A stretch of DNA of 64,000 nt, from positions 62,001 to 126,000 of the forward strand of contig JAHUUL010000003.1 of the NCBI GenBank assembly GCA_019218415.1, in the 5' to 3' direction. The translations under genes and the position numbers were made by a program. Position 1 is the stretch's first letter, and each line of letters starts with the position of its first letter. Origin of the DNA: Dermabacteraceae bacterium TAE3-ERU27 (GTDB lineage Bacteria; Actinomycetota; Actinomycetes; Actinomycetales; Dermabacteraceae). Below the pieces are notes generated by a model, which saw only the letters and a list, made by a program, of their open reading frames with translations, ran no database searches and was not told the DNA's origin. Positions 19,021 to 27,852 of the stretch are shown here, in pieces.

Positions 19021-19296
19021 ATGCAGGATGCTAAAAACACCACGGCCGCTCTCTTCGCCGCGCTGCCGCTGATCCTCGAAGAACACGGCGCGCTCAGCGA
19101 AAAAGGCCTGTGCGCCAGGGCGGAACTGGCGCTCGCCTGCGCTCGTTCCGGAGAACACGAATCCGCCTTTTACCAGGCCGAAGAGCTGCTTCGGGACGCC
19201 TTGCGCGAATACGGCGAGGATTCCCCGCTCAGCGCCGACATGCGCGCCGTGAAAGACGACGTGGTTAGCGCGATAGAGGCGTCTTTCGGCAAGTAA
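19021..19296 (+). CDS. Hypothetical 91-residue helical protein
   Basis: I do not recognise this protein. It starts 4 nt after the hemA stop with AGAGG just upstream, so it is probably cotranscribed and coupled. It is acidic and Ala/Leu/Glu-rich, predicted almost entirely helical, with no membrane segment or signal peptide. The pattern (helix, then CARAELALACARSGEHESAF, then helix) resembles a single TPR-like helical pair, but that is only an impression. It ends at a strong terminator. Confidence 0.7.
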   Translation: MQDAKNTTAALFAALPLILEEHGALSEKGLCARAELALACARSGEHESAFYQAEELLRDALREYGEDSPLSADMRAVKDDVVSAIEASFGK

Positions 19297-19311
19297 ACGC
19301 CGCCCGTAAAC

Positions 19312-19356
19312 AAAAGCCGTTGCCCGCGTCGTTTAACGGCGCGGGCAACGGCTTTT
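19312..19356. terminator. Bidirectional intrinsic terminator
   Basis: A 17-bp perfect stem, AAAAGCCGTTGCCCGCG (19312-19328) with its complement (19340-19356), flanked by A-run and T-run so it works in both directions. It separates the hemA unit from the convergent aminopeptidase gene. Confidence 0.92.
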
Positions 19357-19366
19357 AACGTATTTT

Positions 19367-20659
19367 CTAGCTGCCGAGCAGGAACGCCTGGGCGGCGCGC
19401 TTGAGCAGCAGCGGGTCCGCGATAGCGCACATTTCCCGGGCCGAATGCATGGACAGGATCGGCATGCCGACGTCCACCGTGGTGATACCCAGGCGCGTTT
19501 CCGTGATCGGGCCGATCGTGGAGCCGCAGGGCACCTGGTTGTTGGAGACGAACTCCTGGTAGGGGACATCGGCCGCGGCGCAGGCGGCGGCCCAGCGTGC
19601 CGCGCCCACCGCGTCCGTGGAGTAACGGTGATTAGCGTTGATCTTGAGCAGCGGGCCGCGTCCGAGCAGCGGGTGATTCGCCGGGTCGTGCCGCTCCGCG
19701 TAGTTCGGGTGCACCGAATGGCCGACGTCAGCAGAAACCACGGTGGAGGCCGCGAACACCCGGCGCAGGCTGGCGGCGGTGCCGCCGACGCCCTCGTGAA
19801 TGCGGGCCAGCACGTCCTCCAAGAAGCTGCCCGCCGCACCGGAGCGCGAAGCGGAACCGATCTCTTCGTGATCGTTGGTGACGTAGACGGCGATGGGCCC
19901 GTCTGGGCGCTGGTTTTCCTTAGCGGCGATGATCGCGGCAAGACCGGCATGGGTGCAGGCCAGGTTATCCAGTCGGCCGGACGCCAGGAACTCCTTGGCC
20001 GCGCCGAAGAAGGCCGGGGCCTGGGTGTCGTAGGCGAGCACGTCGTAACCCGCCACGTCGTCGGCGCTAACGCCGGCGGCGTCGGCCAGCAGGCCCACCA
20101 CGTCGAATTCGCTGGGAGAACCCAGGCCGATCACCGGCTGAAGGTGCTTTTGCGGGTCGAGCTTCAGCCCCTCCGAATTAACGGCCCGATCCAGGTGCAC
20201 GGCGAGCTGCACGATGCGCATTACCGCGTCGGTGCGGGTGAGCTTCACGCTGCCGTCGCGCAGGGCGAGCCTGCCCGCCAGACCCAGCTCGCGATCCAGC
20301 CAGGAGTTGAGCAGCGGTCCACCGTAAACCTCTACCCCCACCTGTACGAAACCTTCGCTGCCGATGGTCGGCTTGGGCTTCAACTTAAAGCTGGGGGAGT
20401 CCGAGTGCGCCCCGAAGATGGCGAACTCGGTAGCGGCGCTTGCGCCCTGCGGCACCACCCAGGCGCTCAGCGAGCCGTCGCGCACGGTGCAAAAAGCCCC
20501 CGGCCCGGTGGGCCATTCGTCGGTCTCCGCCAGCAGCGTGAAACCGGCCGCCACGCAGCGGCGCGCGGCCTCCTGCGCGGCGTGGTAGGAACTCGGGCTG
20601 GCGCTGACGAACGAGCCCAGGTCGGCGGCGAAATCCCTCGCCTCGGTATTAGCGTGCAT
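19367..20659 (-). CDS. M18 family aminopeptidase (aspartyl aminopeptidase type)
   Basis: A zinc aminopeptidase that removes N-terminal residues from peptides in the cytoplasm. The 430-residue protein carries the first metal motif FGAHSDSPSFKLKP (HxD), then TNDHEEIGSASRSGA with the catalytic Glu pair, and a late histidine in ILSMHSAREM. The start chosen is the ATG giving MHANTEARD, with AGGA nine bases upstream. An earlier ATG at 20689 would overlap the previous gene by 10 nt. It is probably in one transcript with the upstream DUF6541 gene. Confidence 0.93.
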   Translation of the reverse strand: MHANTEARDFAADLGSFVSASPSSYHAAQEAARRCVAAGFTLLAETDEWPTGPGAFCTVRDGSLSAWVVPQGASAATEFAIFGAHSDSPSFKLKPKPTIGSEGFVQVGVEVYGGPLLNSWLDRELGLAGRLALRDGSVKLTRTDAVMRIVQLAVHLDRAVNSEGLKLDPQKHLQPVIGLGSPSEFDVVGLLADAAGVSADDVAGYDVLAYDTQAPAFFGAAKEFLASGRLDNLACTHAGLAAIIAAKENQRPDGPIAVYVTNDHEEIGSASRSGAAGSFLEDVLARIHEGVGGTAASLRRVFAASTVVSADVGHSVHPNYAERHDPANHPLLGRGPLLKINANHRYSTDAVGAARWAAACAAADVPYQEFVSNNQVPCGSTIGPITETRLGITTVDVGMPILSMHSAREMCAIADPLLLKRAAQAFLLGS

Positions 20660-20679
20660 CGTATTTTCCTGATCCGTAA

Positions 20680-22740
20680 TTACTTGCATCCCGTGATCTC
20701 AAGCAGCGCGGCGTTACCGTGGCGCGAAATCACCTTGAAACCGGAGGAGATCTGTAGCCAGTCCAGGCCCGGCCAGTCGTGTTCACTGCCGTTTATCTCC
20801 GGGTCGCCGAACGCAAGCACGTAGCGGGCGTTTAGCTTGTCTACGGCTGGGCAGACCCGCTTATCGTGCTTCAGATCGGCAAGATTATGGCTCAGTAACT
20901 GCATTTCTGGACTGAGCGTGTAGAGCGGAGCCAGCGTGGTCGTCTTGCGCCCGGTCAGAGCGTAGGCGAGCGAACTACCGTTCCAGGGGTCCGTAATAAT
21001 CACCGCGTCTTTGGGCGTGAGGCGTTTGACGTCCTCCAACACCCGCATCTCGTCTGCGCTCAGCAGCGGGGAATGATCGTCCAGCCGGTAATTAACCTCG
21101 GCCCGGTTAACGCCCTCCACCAGGTGCCGCGAAGTCTGGGTGCCGTAGCCGAGCACAAGCACCAGCGCCAGGGAAGTGACAAGCGCGGGCAGGGCCTCTC
21201 CCAGGCGGAGATTGAGTGCCGACAGGCGGGCATTGACGGCGCGGCAGGTGGCATCGAACCCGATCAGCGCAAGCGGCGCGGTAGCGAGCGGCATCTGCGC
21301 CGCGAAGCGTGCCGGATCGGAATACCAGGGCCAGATCAGGAAGAAACGGTGCTCATCGTTCGGGCCCGCCGAAGCCAAAATGTATAGGTAGCCGAGGGCC
21401 AGGGCGGCAAACACAAACCAGCGCTGGCGGGAAGAACGCAGCGCGCACACCAGTCCTACCCAGGAAAGCACGGCGAGCAACCAGGCGGGCTGATAGTAGT
21501 AGCCCGCGTGCAGCACCAGCTCACCGAAAGCCTGCGGGGTGCTCTGATAGGGCAACCACTGCCAACCATCGAACGGCGGGCGGGCCGTTTCCCACAGGAA
21601 GTTGGCGGCGGCGATAGCCACGGCTACGAGGGCAACCCAGCCGAGCGCCGCCCCCGCTCGCCTTGCGCCGCCCCGGAACGCGCGGGCCAGGGCGTGCACG
21701 CAGACTCCGAGCAGTATCGCGAGCGCCAGGATGGTGAACAGCAAAATCGCGTTCGGGTGCGAAAGCCCCAGGCCGATGCCTCCCAGCAGACCGAGCGCGA
21801 GTACGGAGGAAAGGGGCATGTAATCCCTGTAATTACCCGTAAACAGCAGGTAGGTGAGGGCTGCCAGCTGGCCGACGATGGCGATGCCGAGCATGTTCGG
21901 GTAGAGCACGCCGAAGTCGAGCAGTTCCAGCGGGAAGTTGGCGAACGACGCAGACAGCACGCCGGTGGCGAGGACTATGGCGGCGGAACGCGAGGTGGTA
22001 ACCCAGATCAGGGCAAACAGGCTGCACAGCCACGCCCAGGAGGCTACGGCAAACGCCAGGGCGTTAGTGGCCACCGGCACGCTGCACCCGGTCAGCAGAG
22101 CCACATGCGACGCGATATCGTGCCAGGCTGCGGGATAGAACGCGAGGACGGAATTCCCCGTGCCCAGGCTGCCCATGTGCAGGGATGAGGCCTGCCCGGA
22201 ATCGAGGATGTAGCGCAGCGCGCTCAGGTGATAGATGTTGTCAAAAGTCTGCGAAATCGCGCCCGGCACGCGCAGCACCTGGTGCAGGTGCAGGGTCCAA
22301 AGCAGAAGCGAAACCAGCGTCGCCGCCGCTAGCGTGACGAGGGAAGCGAGCTGCCAGCGCTCGCCGGGTTCAGCCGGTACGGCGGCCTCGGTAACGGGCC
22401 GGGCGGTTGCTTCGTCGGTCGGAGCTGCTAGATCCGGCACGGAAACAGCCGCTGCCCGACGGCGTGCGATTCGGAGGCGAAGGGAACTAACGCCCAGGCG
22501 CACCAGGAGCAGGAGCAGCAGAATTGCGGCTATGGGCAGCCAGGCGGTGTAAATATTCCAGCGCAGCCCGGCCAGGCTCACCAAAATGGCGCTGATGGCG
22601 AAAAGGCTGACCGAAATGAGGGGGGAGAGGAATACCGCGAAAGGCCCCCGTACCCCGCTCGCCAGGGTGGCGAGCACCCCCGGTACCGTGAGTAGCACCA
22701 AGGCTACGAGGGAAGGGATGATGAGTCCTGCCATTGCCAT
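20680..22740 (-). CDS. Large polytopic membrane protein, DUF6541 type
   Basis: A 686-residue membrane protein with about a dozen hydrophobic helices and a large C-terminal soluble domain. The first long loop, about residues 85-120, is hydrophilic and Arg/Ala/Thr-rich. Architecture and neighbourhood (GT2, DUF2304) match the DUF6541 proteins of Actinomycetales, which resemble GT-C lipid-linked glycosyltransferases. I infer a role in transferring sugars to a surface glycan. The C-terminal part contains ITDPWNGSSLAYALTGRKTT, a segment seen in such proteins. No substrate can be assigned. Confidence 0.8.
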   Translation of the reverse strand: MAMAGLIIPSLVALVLLTVPGVLATLASGVRGPFAVFLSPLISVSLFAISAILVSLAGLRWNIYTAWLPIAAILLLLLLVRLGVSSLRLRIARRRAAAVSVPDLAAPTDEATARPVTEAAVPAEPGERWQLASLVTLAAATLVSLLLWTLHLHQVLRVPGAISQTFDNIYHLSALRYILDSGQASSLHMGSLGTGNSVLAFYPAAWHDIASHVALLTGCSVPVATNALAFAVASWAWLCSLFALIWVTTSRSAAIVLATGVLSASFANFPLELLDFGVLYPNMLGIAIVGQLAALTYLLFTGNYRDYMPLSSVLALGLLGGIGLGLSHPNAILLFTILALAILLGVCVHALARAFRGGARRAGAALGWVALVAVAIAAANFLWETARPPFDGWQWLPYQSTPQAFGELVLHAGYYYQPAWLLAVLSWVGLVCALRSSRQRWFVFAALALGYLYILASAGPNDEHRFFLIWPWYSDPARFAAQMPLATAPLALIGFDATCRAVNARLSALNLRLGEALPALVTSLALVLVLGYGTQTSRHLVEGVNRAEVNYRLDDHSPLLSADEMRVLEDVKRLTPKDAVIITDPWNGSSLAYALTGRKTTTLAPLYTLSPEMQLLSHNLADLKHDKRVCPAVDKLNARYVLAFGDPEINGSEHDWPGLDWLQISSGFKVISRHGNAALLEITGCK

Positions 22741-22799
22741 GCGGTAAGGGTCTTCCGGTTGAGGGTTTGGGGTGTTCGTACTACCGCAATACTCTACGG

Positions 22800-22805
22800 T
22801 ACTCT
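22800..22805 (+). promoter_or_regulatory. Putative -10 box for GT2 gene, leaderless transcript
   Basis: TACTCT seven bases before the GTG at 22812 would place the transcription start at or next to the start codon, giving a leaderless mRNA, common in actinobacteria. An identical TACTCT starts 11 bases earlier (22789). It is a prediction from spacing only. Confidence 0.35.
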
Positions 22806-22811
22806 TGGGAT

Positions 22812-23549
22812 GTGCCCCGTTCTACCTGCCTAGTTATAGTTCCCGCCTGGAATGAAGAGGCGGCGCTCGGAGCCACCCTGCGCGAAATTATGGCGTGCGC
22901 ACCGGATAAAGACGTCCTCGTGGTAGACGACGGATCGGCGGATAACACCGCTCAGGTGGCAGCCGACGCCGGCGCTACGGTGCTCTCTCTGCCCTACAAC
23001 CTGGGGGTTGGCGGCGCGATGCGTACCGGCATGAAGTACGCCTGGCGTAAGGGATATGAGCAGGTGATTCAGGTTGATTCCGACGGGCAGCACAACCCGG
23101 CGGACATCGACCGCGTGCTCGCGGGACTGGAGCAGGCCGATATTTCGATCGGCGCTCGTTTCGCGGGGGAAGGCGACTACCAGGTGCGCGGCCCGCGCAA
23201 GTGGGCGATGCTGTTTTTGTCGGCCATCATGTCCCGTTACGCGGGAACGCGCCTGACCGACGTCACCAGCGGCTTCCGCGCGGCTAACCGGCGCGCTATC
23301 CGTCAGTACTGCGATCACTACCCGGCGGAATACCTCGGGGACACGATTGATTCGCTGGTAATGGCGCTGCGTTCCGGGCTGAGCGTAACGCAGGTTTCCG
23401 TGGCGATGCGTCCGCGTCAGGCGGGCGTCCCCAGCAATAACCCGTTCAAGGCCGCCGTGTATCTGCTGAAATCTTTCCTGGCGATCTTTGTAGCCATGAC
23501 CCGGCGCAAGGTCAGCGCCCAGGAACTGGCAGAGGAGGGGCAGAAGTGA
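22812..23549 (+). CDS. Glycosyltransferase family 2 (dolichyl-P-mannose synthase-like)
   Basis: A cytoplasmic or membrane-associated GT2 of about 245 residues that probably loads a sugar on a polyprenyl phosphate. Motifs: LVIVPAWNEE, VVDDGSADNT, the DxD motif in VDSDGQHNP, and TSGFRAANRRAI. There is no membrane helix pair at the C-terminus. Downstream DUF2304 proteins often accompany this type of GT2. The start is GTG (MPRSTCLVI). An upstream ATG at 22734 would add 26 residues unlike the family and overlap the divergent gene. It is translationally coupled to the next gene (GTGA). Confidence 0.92.
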   Translation: MPRSTCLVIVPAWNEEAALGATLREIMACAPDKDVLVVDDGSADNTAQVAADAGATVLSLPYNLGVGGAMRTGMKYAWRKGYEQVIQVDSDGQHNPADIDRVLAGLEQADISIGARFAGEGDYQVRGPRKWAMLFLSAIMSRYAGTRLTDVTSGFRAANRRAIRQYCDHYPAEYLGDTIDSLVMALRSGLSVTQVSVAMRPRQAGVPSNNPFKAAVYLLKSFLAIFVAMTRRKVSAQELAEEGQK

Positions 23550-23959
23550 GCATCACCCTGTTCTCGCTCGGGCTGGCGGTAATCGTAACCCTGGTCGTGG
23601 GACTCGCCCTGCGCAGCGGCCAGCTGCGGGAAAAGTACGCGGCTCTCTGGCTAATCGTCGGCATCGCCACCATCGTGCTGGGAGCATTCCCCGAACTGCT
23701 GGAAATGCTCGCCACCATGTTCGGCGTGCACCTGGCGTCCAACCTGCTATTTGCCCTCGGCATCGTGCTGCTGGTGATGGTCACCCTGCAGCTTTCCCGC
23801 GAAATCACCACGCTGGAAGATGAAACCCGCGTGCTGTCGGAAGAAGCGGCCCTGCTGCGTAGCGATTTGGAAGAGGTAAAGCGACAGCTCGCGCAGGTGC
23901 GGGAAGCCGGGGCGGGCAAAGCCCGCTCAGCTGAAACGCAGTCACGCGAAACCCGGTAA
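23546..23959 (+). CDS. DUF2304 family membrane protein
   Basis: A 137-residue protein with three predicted membrane helices (about 3-22, 33-50, 64-85) followed by a charged coiled-coil-like tail (about 88-125). This is the DUF2304 architecture, almost always next to a GT2 of the dolichol-phosphate mannosyltransferase type, so I infer a membrane partner for the preceding enzyme. The start overlaps the GT2 stop as GTGA. Confidence 0.9.
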   Translation: MSITLFSLGLAVIVTLVVGLALRSGQLREKYAALWLIVGIATIVLGAFPELLEMLATMFGVHLASNLLFALGIVLLVMVTLQLSREITTLEDETRVLSEEAALLRSDLEEVKRQLAQVREAGAGKARSAETQSRETR

Positions 23960-24341
23960 CGCTAAGCCTGATAGCGCCAAACCCGGTCAGGCGAAACCGG
24001 GGCGGTTGTGACTCGGACGTACGTAAGCGAGCAGAACTAGAGCGACCAAAACTGCCCTGTGGCGTAAACGCGCGGCCGTAGCCAAACGCGCTGTCTTCAT
24101 CCCTGCGCTGTCTTTACCCCCACCCTGTGCCTTGCCTGTTTTGTGCGTTTCCCCTTGCACGTTCAGGTGCACTTTTTGCTGTCCCTTACGTTCAGGTGCA
24201 CTTTGTGGGGGTTAAACCGCGTTTTCGCAGCGTTTAGTGCACCCAAACGTTAATGGGTGGTGGTTATTGGAAGAAAGTGCACCCAAACGTAATGGTTGCT
24301 GGCGGGCGCCGATGATTACTGGAGAGAGGCCGCCTTAGGGG
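23960..24341. other. 382-bp intergenic region with no gene
   Basis: Lies between the convergent DUF2304 and epimerase genes. I find no convincing coding frame. The left part has three imperfect copies of GCGAAACCCGGT (about 23945, 23976, 23991). The right part holds the four-copy 22-nt repeat described separately. It is more T/A-rich than the surroundings in 24120-24300. Confidence 0.7.
24152..24295. repeat. Four-copy 22-nt repeat, two direct and two inverted
   Basis: The unit is roughly CCMTTACGTTYRGGTGCACTTT. Forward copies are at 24152-24175 (2-nt insertion) and 24183-24204, and inverted copies at 24236-24256 and 24274-24295. Forward copies read CA and inverted ones TG at the variable YR positions, so the minus-strand RNA pairs them as G-U. 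Downstream of wecB this RNA can fold into two nested hairpins. The core GTGCAC is itself palindromic. Confidence 0.8.
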
Positions 24342-25439
24342 TTAGCCCCGCTGCAGATCGTCCGCGATGATGCGCGAGGGGTGCAGGCTGTCCAGCAGGC
24401 TCGGTCGGCGCAGTTCCCGCCAGTTGGCCAGGAAGTCGCGCAGGATCGCCAGATCGAGCTTGGTTAGCACCACGTTCTCGCCGATCCCCTGGAAACGTTC
24501 GGTGCGCAGGCGGTGCACGGCGCAGGGCACACCGAGCGCGGCGCATTCCTCCTGTAGGCCGCCGGAGTCGGTCACCACGAAATCGGCGCGGGTGAGCACG
24601 GGCAGGAACGAGGCGTAGGGGCGCTTCGCGATCAGACGCAGATTACCGTCATTGCTAAACAGGGAGTCCAGGCCGAGCTCGCGCAGCTTGGTGCGTTCGC
24701 TCTGCCCCGCCAGCATCACTAGCGGGTAATCCTTTGCGGCCTCTGCAAGCGCGCGCACGATAGCGGTGAAAGACTCGCTATCGCGCAGCAGCTCGAAACG
24801 GTGCAGGGTAACCAGGCCGAAGTTTTCCGGCAGATCCGGAGTCTCGGCACCGGAATCCATCGCGAAACGTAGCGCGTCTACCACTGTGTTCGCGTCGGTC
24901 AGCACCACGCGTCCGGGAGCCTTGGCATCTTCCAGGTTCTTTACTTCGACCTCGGTCGGGGCGTAGTGGATGGTGGCGATCTTGCCGACGATCCGTCGGT
25001 TCGCCTCCTCCGGGAAAGGATTCTTCCAGGAACCGGAGCGCAGCCCCGCCTCCACGTGCGCCACATTCACGCCCAGCAGGCGGCCGATCAGCGCGCCGAT
25101 CACGGTGGAGAAAGTATCGCCGTGCACGATAACCACGCCCGGCTTGCCGTCAGAGGCGAGGCGCGCGGCCAGGGCTCGGCGGTGGCGCAGAATCGTCCAG
25201 GCCAGGCGGGCAAACCAGCCCGGAACCTGGCCGGTGCTTGCGATGTGCGCCCGGTGCTTATCGGAAATGAAATGAATATCCGGTTCCGCGATGTCCAGAT
25301 CGCGCAGGGTTTCGCTCATCCCGGTAACGTGCTGGTCGGTGCACCAGAGCTGATACTTCTCGCCGCGCTCGCGCAGCTCGCGCATTACCGGGGCAACCTT
25401 GATTACCTCGGCGGTTGTCCCGACTACGAAAGCGAACAT
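24342..25439 (-). CDS. wecB: UDP-N-acetylglucosamine 2-epimerase family protein
   Basis: The family interconverts UDP-GlcNAc and UDP-ManNAc for surface glycans. The 365-residue protein has the two-domain GT-B-like fold, with HVEAGLRSG, VVIVHGDTFS and VTDSGGLQEECAALGVPC. Two signature motifs are altered: the usual GTRPE near the N-terminus is GTTAE, and the usual HRREN is HRFEL. The substrate could differ from the textbook enzyme. It is monocistronic on the minus strand inside the glycan island. Confidence 0.87.
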   Translation of the reverse strand: MFAFVVGTTAEVIKVAPVMRELRERGEKYQLWCTDQHVTGMSETLRDLDIAEPDIHFISDKHRAHIASTGQVPGWFARLAWTILRHRRALAARLASDGKPGVVIVHGDTFSTVIGALIGRLLGVNVAHVEAGLRSGSWKNPFPEEANRRIVGKIATIHYAPTEVEVKNLEDAKAPGRVVLTDANTVVDALRFAMDSGAETPDLPENFGLVTLHRFELLRDSESFTAIVRALAEAAKDYPLVMLAGQSERTKLRELGLDSLFSNDGNLRLIAKRPYASFLPVLTRADFVVTDSGGLQEECAALGVPCAVHRLRTERFQGIGENVVLTKLDLAILRDFLANWRELRRPSLLDSLHPSRIIADDLQRG

Positions 25440-25519
25440 GCGGGGGCTCCTTAGGGCTATCTCTCTCTGATGTACTCTCTCATCGAAGCATATCTACTTA
25501 GCTAGCCGAAGGAACCGAC

Positions 25520-26509
25520 ATGTCAGGCTTGTGTGAGATCACTGTTGTGATGCCCGTTTATAACGAGGGGTCCTGGGTGAAACGTTCCCTCGGCGCGCTA
25601 GAAAAAGCGGTCGCAAACTCTTCCCTCAAGGCCGAAGTGATTGTGGTGGATGACGGCTCCCGAGAGGATGACGCCGCGATCCTGCGGGAACTGGCCGACG
25701 CGGGCCGGATCCGACTGATCAGGCAGGAAAACGCGGGCCGACTGGCCGCTCGCCGGCGCGGCCTGGAAGAGGCGAACACGGAGCTGACGCTGCTGTTGGA
25801 CGCGCGCGTGATGCTTGATCCCGGAGCGCTAGCTTTCCTAGAAAAAGCCTGGAGCCCGGAAAGCCCGGCCTGGAACGCACACGTGGACGTGGTGACGGTG
25901 GGCAACCCCTGGTCCGCGTTCTGGTCGGCCATCACCAAGGTGGGGTGGCGCAAATACTTCGCCAACCCGCGTCGCGCTTCTTTCGGCAGCGAGGAATTCG
26001 ATTCCTACCCGAAGGGGACGGGGGCTTTCCTCGGCTACACGCAGGCGTTACTGGAGGGATCGCGAGAGTTCGATTCCCTGTTTGCAGACCAGCGTTTTTC
26101 TTCCGATGACACGAAGCTGCTGCGCCAGATCGCCGCGGAAAACACGATCACCATTGCTCCTGAGTTCCGGGTCAGCTACTACGGCCGCGATTCGGCCGAG
26201 AAATGGGCCAAGCAGGTGTTCTTTAGGGGCACTACCTTTGTGGACGGCTACCTGGGGGATGCGCGCCGCGCCAAGCCCGCGCTGGGAATTGCTGCGGTAG
26301 GCGGCCTGCTGGGGCTGCGCTTTGCCCGCCGCCGTCCCATCGTGACGCTGCTGCTCGCCGTTCTGGCGCACCTGGGGCTGCGCCGCGCGGTCGCTGCCTG
26401 CGGAGGTGACGAACGCGAAAAGAACGCCGCCGTGCTGCTAGCCGTGCCGTTCTCCGGTCTGTTCGGCTGCGGTATTCTGCGCGGCCTGTGGATGGCGGCC
26501 CGTAAATGA
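25520..26509 (+). CDS. Glycosyltransferase family 2
   Basis: A 329-residue GT2 with ITVVMPVYNEG, VVDDGSREDD and LIRQENAGRLAARRRG. The position of the DxD motif reads LLLDARV, a less usual form. C-terminal hydrophobic stretches (about 250-275 and 290-320) suggest membrane association. It has an ATGA overlap with the flippase gene, so the two are coupled. Divergent from the epimerase. Probably adds a sugar to the lipid-linked surface glycan. The donor is unknown. Confidence 0.9.
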   Translation: MSGLCEITVVMPVYNEGSWVKRSLGALEKAVANSSLKAEVIVVDDGSREDDAAILRELADAGRIRLIRQENAGRLAARRRGLEEANTELTLLLDARVMLDPGALAFLEKAWSPESPAWNAHVDVVTVGNPWSAFWSAITKVGWRKYFANPRRASFGSEEFDSYPKGTGAFLGYTQALLEGSREFDSLFADQRFSSDDTKLLRQIAAENTITIAPEFRVSYYGRDSAEKWAKQVFFRGTTFVDGYLGDARRAKPALGIAAVGGLLGLRFARRRPIVTLLLAVLAHLGLRRAVAACGGDEREKNAAVLLAVPFSGLFGCGILRGLWMAARK

Positions 26510-27765
26510 ATCCCAAAAGGCTGCTAGGGGCCGCAGGCACCATCGGAGCCTCCCTAATCTTTGCCAGCGTGCTCGGCTTTGCGCTGCTGGCTGTCATGGC
26601 CCGTTGGTTGGGGCCGGACCTGAACGGTCGTTTCCTCACCCTGTGGGGCGCGGTGATGGCATTCGGCAGCATACTTTCGGTCATCGAGCAGGAAGCCGTC
26701 AGGCAGGTAACCCACGCCCACTTAAAGGGGCAGAAGGCGCCCGCCAGCCTGGTGCAATTAGCGGTGACGGCGTTTGGCTTCAGCCTGCTGGGATTAGCGG
26801 TTCTGCTCTGCCTTCCCAACGGCCGGGAGATCTTCGCTAACAGCCTGCTGGTGATAGGGGTGTCTTTCCTGGCGGTATCGGGGTTTACCGTGCAATACAC
26901 GGTGCGGGCGATAGCGCTCGGCAAAGATAGCCCGCGCCGGTACGCCCTCGTAATTTTGGTTGAGGCGCTATCTCGGTTGGTGCTAGCTACGCTCTTTGCG
27001 GCCGGGGCTGCGGTGCCGACGCTCCTGTTGTCGGCCCTGGTGATCGGAGTCGGAAGTTTCGGCTGGGTTCCCGTGGCGCGCTTCGCCGCCGCCAATCTGG
27101 AGTGGCGTGAGGGGCGCGTTTCCTGGGCGAAAACGGCGCGTCTGGTGCTGATCCTGGGTGCCGCCAACGGGTTGTCGGCCGCCGTGCTGACTGGTTACCC
27201 GGCGCTGGTCACCCTGGTGACGGGCGTTTCCGAAGGGCTGGGGTCTTTCTTTGGCGCGGTCACGCTGACCCGCATTCCCCTGGTTCTGCTGGCACCCGTG
27301 CAGGCGATGGCGGTGCCGGTTGCTACCAGGTTTGTGAGCGCCGGGGACATCGCGGGAATCTCGCGCGTACAGCGCGGTATTTTGGGAGGGTTATTCCTCA
27401 CCATGCTCGCCGGGGCGCTGGCCACCTACCTAACCGGGGAATTTTTCTACCATCTTTTCCTTGGCTCCGAATACAGCGTGAGCGCCCTGGAACTGGTGGC
27501 GCTGATCATCGCCACCGTGGTGATAGCCGGTTGCCTCTTGCAGGCTGCGGTACTGGTTGCGCTCGAAGAATATCTGTCGGTAGTCGTCGCTTGGGGAGTA
27601 GCCGTGACAGCAGCTGTTTTTTGTCTGGCGCTGGTGCCGGGAGACGCCCAAACTCGTGCCCTCTATGGGTTTGTAGCGTGTTCGTTTACCGCCTGTGGCG
27701 CGGCTACCCTACTGCTCAACAGGGCTACCCGAAAGCATCGCAGGGTAGTTGTTGCGGCTAGCTAA
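26506..27765 (+). CDS. Wzx-like oligosaccharide flippase (MATE/MOP superfamily)
   Basis: A 419-residue integral membrane protein with about 12 helices and few charged loops, typical of O-antigen/teichoic-acid flippases. The N-terminus LLGAAGTIGASLIFASVLGFALLAVMARWLGP carries the usual RxLGP-type motif after helix 1. Coupled to the preceding GT2 by ATGA. Inferred to move the lipid-linked glycan across the membrane. It ends at a hairpin terminator. Confidence 0.88.
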   Translation: MNPKRLLGAAGTIGASLIFASVLGFALLAVMARWLGPDLNGRFLTLWGAVMAFGSILSVIEQEAVRQVTHAHLKGQKAPASLVQLAVTAFGFSLLGLAVLLCLPNGREIFANSLLVIGVSFLAVSGFTVQYTVRAIALGKDSPRRYALVILVEALSRLVLATLFAAGAAVPTLLLSALVIGVGSFGWVPVARFAAANLEWREGRVSWAKTARLVLILGAANGLSAAVLTGYPALVTLVTGVSEGLGSFFGAVTLTRIPLVLLAPVQAMAVPVATRFVSAGDIAGISRVQRGILGGLFLTMLAGALATYLTGEFFYHLFLGSEYSVSALELVALIIATVVIAGCLLQAAVLVALEEYLSVVVAWGVAVTAAVFCLALVPGDAQTRALYGFVACSFTACGAATLLLNRATRKHRRVVVAAS

Positions 27766-27791
27766 AACGTTTCGTCCCTGGCCAGCTAGAG

Positions 27792-27826
27792 AAATGCCCC
27801 GGCACCGTAACGGCGCCGGGGCATTT
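27792..27826. terminator. Bidirectional terminator
   Basis: AAATGCCCCGGC (27792-27803) pairs perfectly with GCCGGGGCATTT (27815-27826). It lies between the convergent flippase and acyltransferase genes. Confidence 0.88.
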
Positions 27827-27852
27827 AACTGCGGGTGTGCCCGCGTAGAAAG

